5,664 nt of DNA from Patescibacteria group bacterium (GTDB lineage Bacteria > Patescibacteriota > Patescibacteriia > Patescibacteriales > GWC2-42-12), in contig JAHITL010000007.1 in assembly GCA_018817545.1 (NCBI GenBank), positions 1 through 5,664 of the forward strand, written 5' to 3'. Of this stretch, positions 5,385 through 5,664 are shown piece after piece. The translations under genes and the position numbers were made by a program. Position 1 is the stretch's first letter. Every line of letters starts with the position of its first letter. The notes beneath the pieces were generated by a model. That model had not been told where the DNA came from and searched no databases. It worked only from the letters and a program-made list of their open reading frames with translations.

Positions 5385-5664
5385 TTAAAATTTATTTATT
5401 AAGGGTCTGTCGCCGAATACTCTTTCCAATTTATATAAAGTAAATTCTTCGCCAATTTTAGTAATTGGCTTTAATTTTATATTTAATTTTGACAATTTAC
5501 TATTATTTAAATAATTAAGATCTTTTTCTTTAAAAGAAAAGTTGTAATAATAAACAGGAAATACTCTAGCTAGTTTAGCATATAAATAATTCATATTAGG
5601 ATCATCTAATAAACCAACAATAATCCGACGTTCAGGAAATAATAATTTATCATGATAACGCGCA
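5385..5664 (-). CDS. C-terminal end of an unidentified protein, possibly a membrane glycosyltransferase
   Basis: The frame is open from the right edge through 92 codons to a TAA at 5387-5385. The ATG at 5594 is internal: 23 codons upstream of it remain open and continue the same style of sequence (FPERRIIVGLLDD, then NMNYLYAKLARVFPVYYY). The visible part is soluble-looking, with a hydrophobic strand followed by alternating helices and strands, and a final strand FTLYKLERV. This pattern, with a following GT4 gene, reminds me of the C-terminal soluble domain of GT39-like membrane glycosyltransferases in Patescibacteria. That is recall and context only, since the membrane part lies outside the window. 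The stop is 4 nt before the glycosyltransferase start, which indicates one operon. Confidence 0.8.
   Translation of the reverse strand, partial: ARYHDKLLFPERRIIVGLLDDPNMNYLYAKLARVFPVYYYNFSFKEKDLNYLNNSKLSKLNIKLKPITKIGEEFTLYKLERVFGDRPLINKF

Noticed and set aside
5385..5594. A complete 69-residue protein starting at the ATG at 5594
   Set aside because: The frame stays open upstream of that ATG to the window edge with protein-like sequence (FPERRIIVGLLDD), so this ATG is an internal methionine of a larger gene.

Overview
The window is AT-rich (roughly 30% GC by eye). Every gene I can support lies on the minus strand, so it reads right to left. Several traits together suggest a Candidate Phyla Radiation (Patescibacteria, perhaps Parcubacteria-like) bacterium. 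These are a very short DciA/DUF721-type protein, a one-polypeptide UvrD-RecB helicase-nuclease, a small four-helix membrane protein of a type I associate with these genomes, a tRNA without encoded CCA, no Shine-Dalgarno sequence before any visible start, and short AT-rich repeats of the AAAATTGAAAATT kind between and inside genes. The phylum is inference from gene content and style. Glycines are encoded by GGN and the genes read cleanly with TGA as stop, which argues against the UGA=Gly code of Gracilibacteria.

Layout in the direction of transcription: (1) 5664-5385, the C-terminal end of a protein entering from the right edge, possibly a membrane glycosyltransferase. (2) 5380-4208, a complete GT-B fold, GT4-type glycosyltransferase starting 4 nt after it, clearly in the same operon. 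(3) A 60-nt gap with a good promoter candidate, then tRNA-Leu(UAG) at 4147-4066. (4) 4058-1002, a 1018-residue SF1 helicase fused to a PD-(D/E)XK nuclease with a four-cysteine iron-sulfur staple. It starts only 7 nt after the tRNA, so it is probably co-transcribed with it. (5) A 205-nt noncoding interval bounded by a perfect 32-bp inverted repeat and holding two hairpins and a palindrome. (6) 796-506, a DciA-like (DUF721) protein. (7) A 104-nt gap with a possible promoter. (8) 401 to the left edge, a small multi-pass membrane protein cut by the window.

Two themes emerge. The right third is envelope glycan synthesis. The middle is DNA maintenance: a recombinational-repair helicase-nuclease followed by a probable replicative-helicase loader. 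The most unusual signal is the family of short repeats. They fill the gaps, form the last codons of the glycosyltransferase, and appear twice in frame inside the helicase-nuclease, once in the inserted part of the motor and once as a heptad-like linker between motor and nuclease. I see no CRISPR array, transposase, phage gene or obvious new defence system.
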